Positions 1-9,827 of a stretch of DNA of 64,000 nucleotides are shown piece after piece (the first letter of the stretch is position 1; every line of letters starts with the position of its first letter). The notes below the pieces were generated by a model. That model was not told the origin of the DNA. It did not search any database and saw only the letters and a list, made by a program, of their open reading frames with translations. The stretch is taken from positions 3,906,001 through 3,970,000 of the forward strand of contig OZ251505.1 in the NCBI GenBank assembly GCA_965242795.1, written 5' to 3'. Origin of the DNA: Bin18 sp965242795. Lineage in GTDB: Bacteria; Desulfobacterota; Binatia; Bin18. A program made the translations under genes and the position numbers.

Positions 1-1
1 C

Positions 2-97
2 CTACAAGAACTGGCGCGCATGTTGGGCGGGGTCGAGGTGACGGTCGAGGCCCGTCGCCATGCGCGCGACATGCTGGAACGCGCCCAACGCGGCTAG
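2..97 (+). CDS. recN: DNA repair protein RecN, C-terminal end (partial)
   Basis: The first 32 codons of the window are open in one frame and end with TAG. The peptide contains LARMLGGVEVT and ends HARDMLERAQRG. This matches the extreme C-terminus of RecN, where an ARMLGG motif is followed by a helix with AREML; RecN is the SMC-like ATPase of double-strand break repair. The gene starts outside the window. Its stop lies 11 bp before the GTG of recQ, so the two repair genes are probably cotranscribed. The call rests on a short tail only. Confidence 0.7.
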   Translation, partial: LQELARMLGGVEVTVEARRHARDMLERAQRG

Positions 98-108
98 GGA
101 GTCCTGCG

Positions 109-2187
<2,079 letters not shown>

Positions 2188-2292
2188 TATTGGCGGGTCG
2201 AGAATCGCAGCAGCAATGTTCGTCCGGCGAGACGAAGCGCGCCATAGTGCTGGCAGTCATAAATCTGCTCAAAACGATGGGAATCAAGCCAT

Positions 2293-2370
2293 GATTTGGC
2301 GGAGACCGTGGCCTACGCCCGGAAGTATGGGTTGGGGGACCGAACGGTTCCACCACAGGAGCACGAGACG
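2293..2370 (+). pseudogene. Degraded duplicate of the recQ HRDC tail
   Basis: Within the 210-bp gap after recQ, the frame beginning at 2293 reads DLAETVAYARKYGLGDR. This closely matches the recQ segment FLAEVVAYAREHGVEDR (about 1915-1965). It has no start codon of its own and is followed by unrelated codons. It looks like the leftover original gene end, or a partial duplication, after recQ acquired its present C-terminal extension. Confidence 0.5.
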
Positions 2371-2397
2371 CGGCGGATAGAGCAGCGAAGCGCGTAC

Positions 2398-2643
2398 TTA
2401 TTTGGGATGCTTGGTGATGGATAGGATGAGGTAGGTGTCGCTCTCGATCCGAAAATACGTCCGATAGTTTCGTGTCACCCGGGCCTGCCAAATGTCCTGA
2501 CGTTCGTCGTATTTTTTGGCGTCCAGGGAACGATGTCGCAGATTGGTGAGGAGAAAATGAAGCTGTTTGTCGAACCTGGATCGAATCCGGGGTGGCAATG
2601 TTTCGTACTGCCTGAGAGCTTTTTCGGTAAGAGCGAACTTCAT
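2398..2643 (-). CDS. RelE/ParE-family toxin
   Basis: This small basic protein of 81 aa has the RelE/ParE toxin pattern: an N-terminal helix (LTEKALRQYETLPPRI), then a strand-rich C-terminus with DIWQARVTRNYRTYFRI and a final LSITKHPK. Members are usually mRNA interferases or gyrase poisons; which activity applies cannot be told here. Its ATG overlaps the stop of the upstream partner by four bases (ATGA), the usual coupling in antitoxin-toxin operons. The final lysine-histidine cluster is typical of the RelE fold. Confidence 0.8.
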   Translation of the reverse strand: MKFALTEKALRQYETLPPRIRSRFDKQLHFLLTNLRHRSLDAKKYDERQDIWQARVTRNYRTYFRIESDTYLILSITKHPK

Positions 2644-2960
2644 CGTCGAGCGGCGAGGTGACGTTTCAATTCTTCGACTTCTCGAAACGGACCTACCACG
2701 CGCCCTGCCTTCAAATCGTTCAGCCCTTCTTGGATGTCGCGCTTGACGACCGAATCCATATCGGTCGGCATCTTTCTCGCCTTAACCTCTCCTGTGGTTT
2801 CGGCGACGATGTGATCGAATCTCCCGGTCGCAACGTCGGCCTCGATTTGTTCATCCCAAAGCTGATGGTCCAATTCGACGAACCATGCCCGGAATTTGGC
2901 CAAGTCGTCGGGCGAAAGCTGTAAAACCAGTCTTTCGAGTCGCTCAAGTGCACTCATCAC
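2640..2960 (-). CDS. Antitoxin of the adjacent RelE/ParE pair
   Basis: This acidic 106-aa protein lies directly upstream of the toxin and overlaps it by 4 bp. The first half (LERLERLVLQLSPDDLAKFRAWFVELDHQLWDEQIE) matches a widespread antitoxin-like family in which a helical segment with WDxQIExD precedes a flexible tail. No ribbon-helix-helix or HTH motif is obvious, so DNA binding is not evident. The context defines the role: first gene of a two-gene operon, neutralising the RelE/ParE-like protein. Confidence 0.7.
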   Translation of the reverse strand: MMSALERLERLVLQLSPDDLAKFRAWFVELDHQLWDEQIEADVATGRFDHIVAETTGEVKARKMPTDMDSVVKRDIQEGLNDLKAGRVVGPFREVEELKRHLAARR

Positions 2961-3045
2961 GAAGCCTCCGGTCGCGTGTATGAGCCGACCCTAACGGGTT
3001 CATTCCCGGGCCGCAATATGAAAAATGGATGGACGTCTGCATCAT

Positions 3046-3672
3046 TCAGGTATCGATCCGCCGGAAGGTCAGGTTGACGCGCGGCCCGCATGGTTGCGTT
3101 TCTTTGTTGATACCGTGTTTCCAGTTGCGTTGGGTGTCGCCGCGCATGACCAGTAGGCTGCCGCCGGCGAGATGAAGGCGGACCGTTCTGCGTGTCCTGT
3201 CCCCGCGGTGCTTCAGGATCAGCGTCCGTTCGGCTCCCAGGCTCAACGACGCGATGGTCGGTCGTGGACCGAGTTCTGCTTCGTCGTCGCTGTGCAGGCC
3301 CATGCTGTCGCGGTGGTCGCGATAATAGTTGAGCAGGACGCTGTTGAACGCCGTATCCGTCAGCCGTTCGACGGTCGTCTTGACGTCCGCCAACAGCGGC
3401 GTCCAGGGCGACGGCTCCAGTTGCAGCCCGGAATACGTGTAGGTCGCGCCCGGGTCGCCGTACCACGCGATGAGCCGTGGTTGGAGATAGCTCTTGCCCC
3501 ACATCGAGATCGTTTCGCGCCGCCATTCTATTTCGGCAATGAACCTGTCGAACAATGTCTGCTGGGGGAGGGGAAGCGAAATGCGCTCCGCGTAGGAGAT
3601 GTCGGCGTCCGGGACGGACAGTCTGTGGAATTGTGACGTCGCGGGTAGGGGAGTCACCATATCGACATCCAT
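3046..3672 (-). CDS. AlkB-like 2-oxoglutarate/Fe(II) dioxygenase
   Basis: This 208-aa protein belongs to the AlkB family, which oxidatively demethylates alkylated bases. The iron ligands are visible as H127-x-D129 (in GLHSDDE) and H186 (in NWKHGI), and the 2-oxoglutarate-binding arginine is R198 (PRVNLTFRR). The substrate-lid segment QPRLIAWYGDPGATYTYSG is typical of the ALKBH2/3-like bacterial branch rather than E. coli AlkB. It stands alone between a toxin-antitoxin pair and a repeat-filled gap. The family is sure; substrate preference is inferred. Confidence 0.92.
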   Translation of the reverse strand: MDVDMVTPLPATSQFHRLSVPDADISYAERISLPLPQQTLFDRFIAEIEWRRETISMWGKSYLQPRLIAWYGDPGATYTYSGLQLEPSPWTPLLADVKTTVERLTDTAFNSVLLNYYRDHRDSMGLHSDDEAELGPRPTIASLSLGAERTLILKHRGDRTRRTVRLHLAGGSLLVMRGDTQRNWKHGINKETQPCGPRVNLTFRRIDT

Positions 3673-3691
3673 ATTATCTTTTGCTTTGGGA

Positions 3692-3829
3692 ATTACATAC
3701 TTGAAGATCCCCGCCAGTCGTCATTCCCGCGAAAGCGGGAATCCAGGGGATGGATACCTGCTTCCGCGGAGCCTGCCCCCGACTTGAACGGGGGTATGAC
3801 GAGGAAAAACTGCCTTTGGGATCGTCTTG
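3692..3829. repeat. 138-bp composite repeat, copy 1
   Basis: This block starts ATTACATACTTGAAGATC and contains the hairpin GTCATTCCCGCGAAAGCGGG, a GATGGATACCTGCTTCCGCG segment and a GTATGACGAGGAAAAAC segment. It is repeated in inverted orientation at 18322-18459. It occupies most of the gap 3673-3935. Confidence 0.85.
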
Positions 3830-3935
3830 TATATAATCCCCATTGCTTTCTTCGTATTTCACCTGTCATTCCGGTGGTAAGGGGAACCGTTGCCCCCGGT
3901 CGGGGAGGGGCCGCGGGCTGCTAGTGTCTCGGCGT

Positions 3936-3993
3936 CTGGGAACGCGGGCGTCCCGCCCGCCTGTGGTGCGGGCCAGAGATCCGCGTTCCCAGG
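3936..3993. repeat. Dispersed palindrome of the GAACGCGGGCGTCCCGC family
   Basis: The sequence reads CTGGGAACGCGGGCGTCCCG and then CCCGCCTGTGGTG..., closing with GCGTTCCCAGG, so its ends are inverted copies. A second copy in the opposite orientation lies at 6689-6745. Nothing else is recognisable between 3830 and the pdhA start. Confidence 0.7.
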
Positions 3994-4107
3994 ATAGACG
4001 CCATCAATCGCGACCTTCCTGCTTGCAATCGCGGGAGAGTGTGGCTTACGCTGCTGGGAATTGCGCGGCTGAAGAGAACGTTCGGCCGCCCGACGAAGGG
4101 GACGCGT

Positions 4108-5124
4108 ATGGACAAGACCCTGATGCTGTCGCTGTACCGCGAGATGGTGCGCATCCGCCGCTTCGAGGAAGAGGCGGCGCGGTCGTATTCGCGCGGCAAG
4201 ATCGGCGGCTTCCTGCATTTGTACAACGGCCAGGAAGCCGTGGCCGTGGGCGCCATGTCCGCGGTCGAGCCGACGGATTACATCGTCGCCACGTACCGCG
4301 ACCACGGCCATTATCTGGCGCGCGTCGGCGACATGAAGGCGGCCATGGCCGAACTGTTCGGCAAGGCCGACGGCTGCGCCAAGGGCCGCGGCGGCTCCAT
4401 GCACTATTTCGACGTGGCGCGGCGCTTCATGGGCGGCCACGCCATCGTCGGCGGCCACGTCCCGATCGCCGCGGGCATCGCATTCGCCTCCAAATATCGG
4501 GGCGAGTCGGACGTCACGCTGTGTTTCTTCGGCGAGGGGACCGCCAACATGGGTGCGTTCCACGAGGGCCTGTCGCTGGCCGCGCTGTGGAAGCTGCCCG
4601 TTCTCTTCATCTGCGAGAACAATCTCTATTCCATGGGGACGCCGCTGTATCGGACATTGTCGGTCGAGGACGTGGCGGTGCGCGCCAAAGGCTACCCCAT
4701 GGCCCAGGAGATCGTGAACGGCGACGACGTGCTGGAGGTTCGCGAGGTCATCCGCCATGCCGCCAAACGGGCGCGGACCGAAAGCCTGCCGATCCTGATC
4801 GAGGCCAAGACGTACCGCTTTCGCGGCCACTCGATGTCCGACCCCGCCAAATACCGCACCAAGGAAGAGGTCAAGGAGTGGATGCAGCGCGACCCCATCC
4901 GGCTGCTGGCCGAGCGCATCTACGCGCTGGGGATCGCCAACGAAGCGCAACTCGAGGCCATCGATGCAGAAGCCAAGCAGGAAGTCGCGGACGCGGTCCG
5001 ATTCGCGGACGCCGCACCCGCGCCCGACCCCGCTACGCTGTTCGACGACATCTACGCCGAACCGGAACGGCACGACGAAAAAGTCGTGCCGCTCGCCAAA
5101 CGCCGCCGGCGGGCCAGCGCGTAG
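4108..5124 (+). CDS. pdhA: Pyruvate dehydrogenase E1 component, alpha subunit (or related 2-oxo acid/acetoin dehydrogenase)
   Basis: This is the thiamine-diphosphate-dependent decarboxylating subunit, 338 aa. The ATG at 4108 is chosen because a purine-rich GAAGGGGAC precedes it and the protein then begins DKTLMLSLYREMVRIRRFEEEA, the normal family start. The ThDP motif runs from FFGEGTANMGAFHEGL to ICENN, followed by the phosphorylation-loop segment RGHSMSDPAKYRTKEE. The beta subunit follows after 47 bp. No E2 or E3 gene is nearby, so whether the complex uses pyruvate, acetoin or branched-chain acids cannot be settled here. Confidence 0.9.
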   Translation: MDKTLMLSLYREMVRIRRFEEEAARSYSRGKIGGFLHLYNGQEAVAVGAMSAVEPTDYIVATYRDHGHYLARVGDMKAAMAELFGKADGCAKGRGGSMHYFDVARRFMGGHAIVGGHVPIAAGIAFASKYRGESDVTLCFFGEGTANMGAFHEGLSLAALWKLPVLFICENNLYSMGTPLYRTLSVEDVAVRAKGYPMAQEIVNGDDVLEVREVIRHAAKRARTESLPILIEAKTYRFRGHSMSDPAKYRTKEEVKEWMQRDPIRLLAERIYALGIANEAQLEAIDAEAKQEVADAVRFADAAPAPDPATLFDDIYAEPERHDEKVVPLAKRRRRASA

Positions 5125-5171
5125 GCGCCGCGGGCGCGCCGACAGGGACGGAAGCAGCGAAGGGGACGGAC

Positions 5172-6152
5172 ATGCGAGAACTGACGTACCGCGAGGCGTT
5201 GCGCGAGGCCATGGCCGAAGAGATGGAACGGGACGAGCGGGTGTTCCTGATGGGCGAGGAGGTCGGCCATTACAACGGCGCGTACAAGGTGTCCGAAGGG
5301 CTGCTGGACCGGTTCGGCGAACGGCGCGTGGTGGATACGCCGATTGCGGAAACCGGTTTCGCCGGCGTCGGCATCGGGGCCGCGATGGTCGGGTTGCGGC
5401 CGATCGTCGAGTTCATGACCTGGAATTTTTCGCTGTGCGCGTACGACCAGTTGGTGAACAACGCGGCCAAACTCCGCTACATGTCGGGCGGACAGATCAC
5501 GCTGCCGATCGTGTTTCGCGGCCCGGGCGGTGCGGCGCACCAGCTTGCCGCCCAGCACTCGCAGGCGGTCGAAAGCCTGTATGCCTACGTGCCGGGCCTG
5601 AAAGTCGTGGCGCCGTCCACGCCCGCGGACGCCAAGAGCCTGCTCAAGACCGCCATCCGCGACGACAACCCGGTCATCTTCATCGAAGGCGAGGTGCTGT
5701 ACGGTCGCAAGGGACCGATGTCCGAGGGGGACCGGCCCATCCCGCTCGGCCGAGCCGAGATCAAACGCAGCGGGACCGACGTCACCGTCGTGGCGTGGTC
5801 CAAGATGCTGCACGTGGCGTTGGCCGCGGCCGAGGAATTGGCGAAGGACGGCGTCGAGTCGGAAGTGCTCGACCCGCGCACGTTACGGCCGTTGGACGAC
5901 CGCCTGATCTTCGAGTCGGTCAAAAAAACCAACCGCTGCATCATCGTGGAGGAAGGCTGGCCGTTCGCCGGGCTGGGCGCGGAGGTCGCCTACCGCCTCA
6001 TGAAAGAGGGCTTCGACTTCCTGGATGCGCCGGTCGTGCGCGTCACGGGCGAAGACGTCCCCATGCCGTACGCCAAGAATCTCGAACACGAGGTGTTTCC
6101 CGACGTCGAGAAAGTCGTCCGTGCGGTCCGCGGGGTGCTGTACAGCGAGTAG
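5172..6152 (+). CDS. pdhB: Pyruvate dehydrogenase E1 component, beta subunit
   Basis: This 326-aa transketolase-like partner of the preceding alpha subunit starts MRELTYREALREAMAEEM after a GGGGACGG ribosome site. Family landmarks are EEVGHYNGAYKVSEGL, DTPIAETGFAGVGIGAA, GGQITLPIVFRGPGG and the C-terminal transketolase domain with VVAWSKMLHVALAAAEEL and EEGWPFAGLGAEVA. It forms the alpha2beta2 heterotetramer that feeds acyl groups to a lipoyl-E2. The unit stops here; the next gene is on the other strand. Confidence 0.93.
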   Translation: MRELTYREALREAMAEEMERDERVFLMGEEVGHYNGAYKVSEGLLDRFGERRVVDTPIAETGFAGVGIGAAMVGLRPIVEFMTWNFSLCAYDQLVNNAAKLRYMSGGQITLPIVFRGPGGAAHQLAAQHSQAVESLYAYVPGLKVVAPSTPADAKSLLKTAIRDDNPVIFIEGEVLYGRKGPMSEGDRPIPLGRAEIKRSGTDVTVVAWSKMLHVALAAAEELAKDGVESEVLDPRTLRPLDDRLIFESVKKTNRCIIVEEGWPFAGLGAEVAYRLMKEGFDFLDAPVVRVTGEDVPMPYAKNLEHEVFPDVEKVVRAVRGVLYSE

Positions 6153-6167
6153 CCCGCCGCGGCGTCG

Positions 6168-6680
6168 CTACTCTCTTGGCCGGGGCGGGGTGGCGGTGCC
6201 GAGTTCGTCGAGCCGCTGTCGCGCCAGCGCGAAGCCCGGGTTGATGTCGAGCGCCGCGTCGAACGCGGCACGTGCTGCGGCGTTCCGTCCGAGTTTCCGG
6301 TAGATTTCTCCCACCTCGAAGTGCGCCACGTCATCGCTCGGACATGTCCGCAGGCCGGCTTGGTAGTGCGCGAGCGCGGCGGTCGGGTCTTCTGCCTTGC
6401 GGCCGGCGTCGAAGTCGCCGAACGCGCGGTTGCAGGCTTCGAGGCGGCGTTGCTCTTCCGTGCGCTGCCGTTGCAACGCCTCGGTCTCACGCCGCAGCGC
6501 GTCGGCTTCCTGTCGTAAGCGCGTCAGCTCGGCGCGTTGCTGGTCCAGGACGGTCGTATCGAACAGACTGCACGCCGGCAGCACGAGACCCAAAGCGCCG
6601 GCCGCGCAGAGGCGGGCGGCCTCCCGCCGACTCGGCAGTATCGATGCAACGGAAACTGTCGGGCGTGTATCGGGTTGCAT
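6168..6680 (-). CDS. Putative TPR-containing lipoprotein
   Basis: This 170-aa protein has a twin-arginine-like basic N-terminus (SRREAARL), a hydrophobic stretch and a lipobox LPAC ending at C37, so it is probably lipid-anchored. A coiled-coil region rich in E, R and Q (about 45-85) is followed by two TPR-like helix pairs (AALAHYQAGLRTCPSDDVAHFEVGEIYRK and ARAAFDAALDINPGFALARQ, in pieces). It is likely a periplasmic scaffold; no partner is evident. It converges on pdhB with only 15 bp between the stops. Confidence 0.65.
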   Translation of the reverse strand: MQPDTRPTVSVASILPSRREAARLCAAGALGLVLPACSLFDTTVLDQQRAELTRLRQEADALRRETEALQRQRTEEQRRLEACNRAFGDFDAGRKAEDPTAALAHYQAGLRTCPSDDVAHFEVGEIYRKLGRNAAARAAFDAALDINPGFALARQRLDELGTATPPRPRE

Positions 6681-6688
6681 TCGTATTC

Positions 6689-6745
6689 TGGGAGTGTGGA
6701 CCTCCGGCCTGTACCACGGGCGGGCGGGACACCCGCGTTCCCAGG
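6689..6745. repeat. Dispersed palindrome, inverted copy of 3936-3993
   Basis: The block reads CTGGGAGTGTGGACCTCCGG then ACGGGCGGGCGGGAC and ends CCCGCGTTCCCAGG. It shares its core with 3936-3993 and lies just upstream of the lipoprotein gene, close to where its promoter should be. Confidence 0.65.
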
Positions 6746-6905
6746 TTCAGGGCACCGGGAGTTCGGCTTCGATACGGGAGACCGGCATTAGGTGAATCGC
6801 TACGTCCCCTCTTCGTCCGGAACCGTCCGCCCGCTTTTCCTCTCTGGCGTGTACCGTGAGTTCCTTATACCCTGCCGGTACGCCACACCGGCGAAGGAGA
6901 CGGCA

Positions 6906-7220
6906 ATGGCCGATCGGATCGTCCTTCCTGCGGAAATCGGGGAGGGGAAAACGCGTGAATCGAAAACCGTGTTTCAAGATGCGTTCCGACGGCTCGTGCT
7001 CATCCGCCTCCGGAATGCGGAAGTTCTCTCCGACCACGCGGTCGACGATCCGATCACGATTCAGGCTCTGCACGGAAAGGGCACGCTCAACGTCGCCGGG
7101 CAGGATCATCCGCTGACTCCCGGCGTCCTCGTCCCGCTCGAGGGCGGCGTCGTGCACCATGTCCGCGCCGAACCCGCTCTTTCCCTCCTCGTCACGTTCT
7201 TTCGTCAGCCTGCGCACTGA
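6906..7220 (+). CDS. Small cupin-fold protein
   Basis: This 104-aa protein is a single cupin barrel. The start at 6906 follows GAAGGAGACGGCA. The two cupin motifs are degenerate: SDHAVDDPITIQALHGKGTLNV followed by HPLTPGVLVPLEGGVVHHV (each read in pieces). H-x-H metal ligands of motif 1 are not clear, though motif 2 retains a histidine pair (VVHHV). Function is unknown; related small cupins act as stress-related quercetinase-like or sensor proteins. Confidence 0.7.
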   Translation: MADRIVLPAEIGEGKTRESKTVFQDAFRRLVLIRLRNAEVLSDHAVDDPITIQALHGKGTLNVAGQDHPLTPGVLVPLEGGVVHHVRAEPALSLLVTFFRQPAH

Positions 7221-7268
7221 AGGCGGGGGAGCGCCCGCTCTCCCACCGGCTGAACCCGCGACCCGAGC

Positions 7269-8045
7269 TCAGAAGTTGTCTTTGAGAAAGCGGGTCTTCT
7301 CCAACACCGACACCGGGTCCAGAGCGAGGTCCGGGAATTCTTTCTTGACGTGCGCCTGCAACTCGGGGCTGTCCATCCGCACGAACGGGTTGATGCGCTT
7401 TTCTTCCGCGACCGAGCCGGGAACGGTCGGCAGGTTTTGGGCACGCTGTGCCTGCGCCCAGCGCAGCTTCTCCTGCGTCGCGGCATTCGAGGGCTCCAGC
7501 GCCAGCGCGAACTCCAGGTTCTGCACCGTGTATTCGTGGCCGCAGTAGATGCGCGTGTCGTCGGGCAGCGCCATCAGCTTGACCATGTTGGCGTGCATGT
7601 CGGCCGCGGTGCCTTCGAACAGCCGGCCGCAACCGGCAATGAACAGCGTGTCGCCGGTGAAGGCCACCTTTTCCGCCTCGAAATACGCGGTCACGTGGCC
7701 GCTGGTGTGGCAGGGAACGAACAGGAAGCGCGTTTCCAGCGTGCCGATCCGCACGGTATCGCCGTCCTCGACCAGGTGTGTGATGCACGGGGTGCGCGTC
7801 TCGTCTTTCTTGTGGCCATAGACCTTGAGCGCGGGAAACTCCCCGACGAGTGCCTCGTTCCCGCCGACGTGGTCCCAATGGTGGTGGGTGTTGATGATGG
7901 TCGTGAACGCGACGCCCTCGCGTTTCACCGCTTCGGCGACCGGCCCGGCCTCGGACGGATCGACTACGCACGCCTCGTTCGTCTGTTCGTCGATCAGCAG
8001 ATAGGCGTAATTGTCGGACAGAACCGGAATGGGAACGATCTTCAT
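7269..8045 (-). CDS. gloB: Hydroxyacylglutathione hydrolase (glyoxalase II)
   Basis: This zinc hydrolase of 258 aa has the metallo-beta-lactamase fold and cleaves S-lactoylglutathione in methylglyoxal detoxification. The binuclear site motif THHHWDH is at residues 53-59, followed by FTGDTLFIAGCGRLFEG and YCGHEYT, both diagnostic of GloB. The C-terminal HAGH domain with KRINPFVR is present, so the length is normal. It lies 14 bp downstream of the amidohydrolase on the same strand and probably shares its transcript. Confidence 0.95.
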   Translation of the reverse strand: MKIVPIPVLSDNYAYLLIDEQTNEACVVDPSEAGPVAEAVKREGVAFTTIINTHHHWDHVGGNEALVGEFPALKVYGHKKDETRTPCITHLVEDGDTVRIGTLETRFLFVPCHTSGHVTAYFEAEKVAFTGDTLFIAGCGRLFEGTAADMHANMVKLMALPDDTRIYCGHEYTVQNLEFALALEPSNAATQEKLRWAQAQRAQNLPTVPGSVAEEKRINPFVRMDSPELQAHVKKEFPDLALDPVSVLEKTRFLKDNF

Positions 8046-8059
8046 CGGCTGCTCCTCTC

Positions 8060-9241
8060 TCACTGCCCTTCTTGCCGCGGCCCGTCGGCGCGCGCCGGTT
8101 CGGGCGGAAAGCCGTACAGCTCGACGGCGTTGTCGAACACCAGTTTGCGCCGTACGTCCGCGGGCAGATGGGCGAGTTGTTTGCGCAGAAATTCCTGCGA
8201 GTCGGGCCACACGCCGTCGGGATGCGGAAAGTCCGACCCCCACATGACGTTGTCCACGCCGACGCGCTCGATCATGTCCAGGCCGGTCTGATCCTGCTGG
8301 AACGTGGCGTACATCTGCCGATACCAGTACTCGCTGGGCTTCATCTTCAATTCCAGGTCCTGAAACTGGTCCTCCCACTCGTAGTCCATGCGTTCCAACA
8401 CGTACGGAATCCAGCCGATCCCCGCCTCGCCGATCACCACGCGGCAGCGGTCGTAGCGTTCCAGCGCCCCGCCGTAGATGATCGCGCCGATGAAGCCCGC
8501 GGTCGCGATCTGGAACTCGGTCAGGATGGTCGCCAGCCACAGGCGCCGGGAACGGCGGTCCGTGGCCCACGTCGTGTCCAGCCGCGGGCCGATGGTGTGC
8601 AGGTGGACGGGCAGGCCGGTCTCGTGCGAGGCGCGCCAGATCGGATCCCAGTCGGGGTGCCAGAGCGGCATCATGTCGTGCCGCACCGGCAGTTCGGCGC
8701 CCTTGAGCCCCAGCGTGGCGCAGCGCCGGATTTCGGCCGCGGTGTCCTCGGGCGACGACGCCGGCAGGCTGGCGACGCCGGCGAAACGGCCCGGTACGGC
8801 GCGGCAGAAGTCGGCCGCGAAATCGTTGTAGATGCGCACCACGACGTCGGTCACCTCGGGGTCGTCGATCCGAAACGCGGCACCCAGAATGCCGTACACC
8901 ACCTCGCCGACCACGCCGTCGCGCTCCTGATCCTCGACGCGCAACGCGGGGACGGTCGTGCGCATGATGCCCTTGCCTTGATCTTCGTACAGTCCGGTGG
9001 ATGCCATGCGGTCGGCGCGGTGGATCTGGCCGGGCACGTACTCGCGGCCGGCCGAGCCCATGCCGCCGACCAATCCCATGCTCGTTCCGTTGTGCGTGAT
9101 CCAGGTTTCGCCGTTGGGCGTTTCGACCACCTTCGGCATCTTGTCTTTCAGCCGCGGGGGCGCGTTGTCGGTGAACAGCGTGGCCGGCAAGCAGGGGATG
9201 TCGATGTGGCCGTCCGCGGAAATGACCGGATGGTTGAACAT
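8060..9241 (-). CDS. Amidohydrolase 2 family protein
   Basis: This TIM-barrel metal-dependent hydrolase/decarboxylase has 393 aa. It begins MFNHPVISADGHIDIP, where the usual HxH of the first strand is replaced by DGHID, as in the environmental SxDxHxxEP subgroup. The barrel continues with LPVHLHTIG, CRVVIGEAGIGWIP and the final MWGSDFPHPDG, which carries the catalytic aspartate. The start at 9241 has a GGAG about 8 nt upstream. Substrate is unknown; relatives act on aromatic-ring cleavage products. It leads the operon with gloB. Confidence 0.85.
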   Translation of the reverse strand: MFNHPVISADGHIDIPCLPATLFTDNAPPRLKDKMPKVVETPNGETWITHNGTSMGLVGGMGSAGREYVPGQIHRADRMASTGLYEDQGKGIMRTTVPALRVEDQERDGVVGEVVYGILGAAFRIDDPEVTDVVVRIYNDFAADFCRAVPGRFAGVASLPASSPEDTAAEIRRCATLGLKGAELPVRHDMMPLWHPDWDPIWRASHETGLPVHLHTIGPRLDTTWATDRRSRRLWLATILTEFQIATAGFIGAIIYGGALERYDRCRVVIGEAGIGWIPYVLERMDYEWEDQFQDLELKMKPSEYWYRQMYATFQQDQTGLDMIERVGVDNVMWGSDFPHPDGVWPDSQEFLRKQLAHLPADVRRKLVFDNAVELYGFPPEPARADGPRQEGQ

Positions 9242-9356
9242 GACGTGCACTCCGTCGCGAGAGGTTCGGACCGCTGGCCGCGCCAGTCTTAGCAGAAAGC
9301 CGCGGAGCCGGAAAAGCCGCCAGCCCGGCAAGGAAAGTCTCGTTTGCCGTTCCTCC

Positions 9357-9660
9357 TCCCCTCTCCCCTGGTGGGAGAGGGGGAAGGTGAAGCACCGTTT
9401 TCAGGTGGAATTACAGACAAGAAGATCCCAAATCCGTTGCGACACCCTTCGACAAGTCCAGGGACCAAGCTCGATGGGCTGGACCCTGAGCTTGTCGAAG
9501 GGTCAGGGGTGAGGGGCGAAGGCCGAGGTGACATCGGGGGTCGTTTCGATGTTTCGACACCCTTCGACAGGCTCAGGGGCCGAGCGCAACACATCGCAGG
9601 CTCAACGAACTTGGGGATGGGAAGGTCCTTGACCTGTCGAAGGGGTTTTCGCCAGGGAAG
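9357..9660. repeat. Repeat cluster in the gap between the amidohydrolase and MFS genes
   Basis: The gap 9242-9827 holds a CCCTCTCCCCTGGTGGGAGA palindrome (9357-9382). At 9438-9660 there are several CCCTTCGACA...GCTCAGGG units alternating with GAAGGGTCAGGGGTGAGGGG and the phrase CTCAACGAACTTGGGG. No open frame with coding character was seen between 9661 and 9827. Confidence 0.85.
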
Positions 9661-9827
9661 CTCGGCATGGAAGCCAGGAAAAGCTCTAGGATCGCCTTGT
9701 CTGTAGTCCCGTTTTCAAGGCGGCTTTCAGCAAGCGTCGGAGCATATCCCCCCGGATTTTCGCTTGCACGGAACGACGGAAAACAACGGCCCGACCGGGA
9801 TCGTCTCAAACCGAAACACTCCCCACG

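Noticed and set aside
3843..5171. Long plus-strand frame preceding pdhB in the same frame, suggesting a larger protein
   Set aside because: It is a shadow of pdhA in another frame; pdhB starts at 5172 with GGGGACGG upstream and a typical N-terminus.
7269..9395. One continuous minus-strand frame spanning glyoxalase II and the amidohydrolase region, suggesting a fusion
   Set aside because: The part upstream of gloB in that frame is an out-of-frame reading of the amidohydrolase gene. gloB has its own ATG at 8045 with a ribosome site, and the amidohydrolase reads in a different frame.
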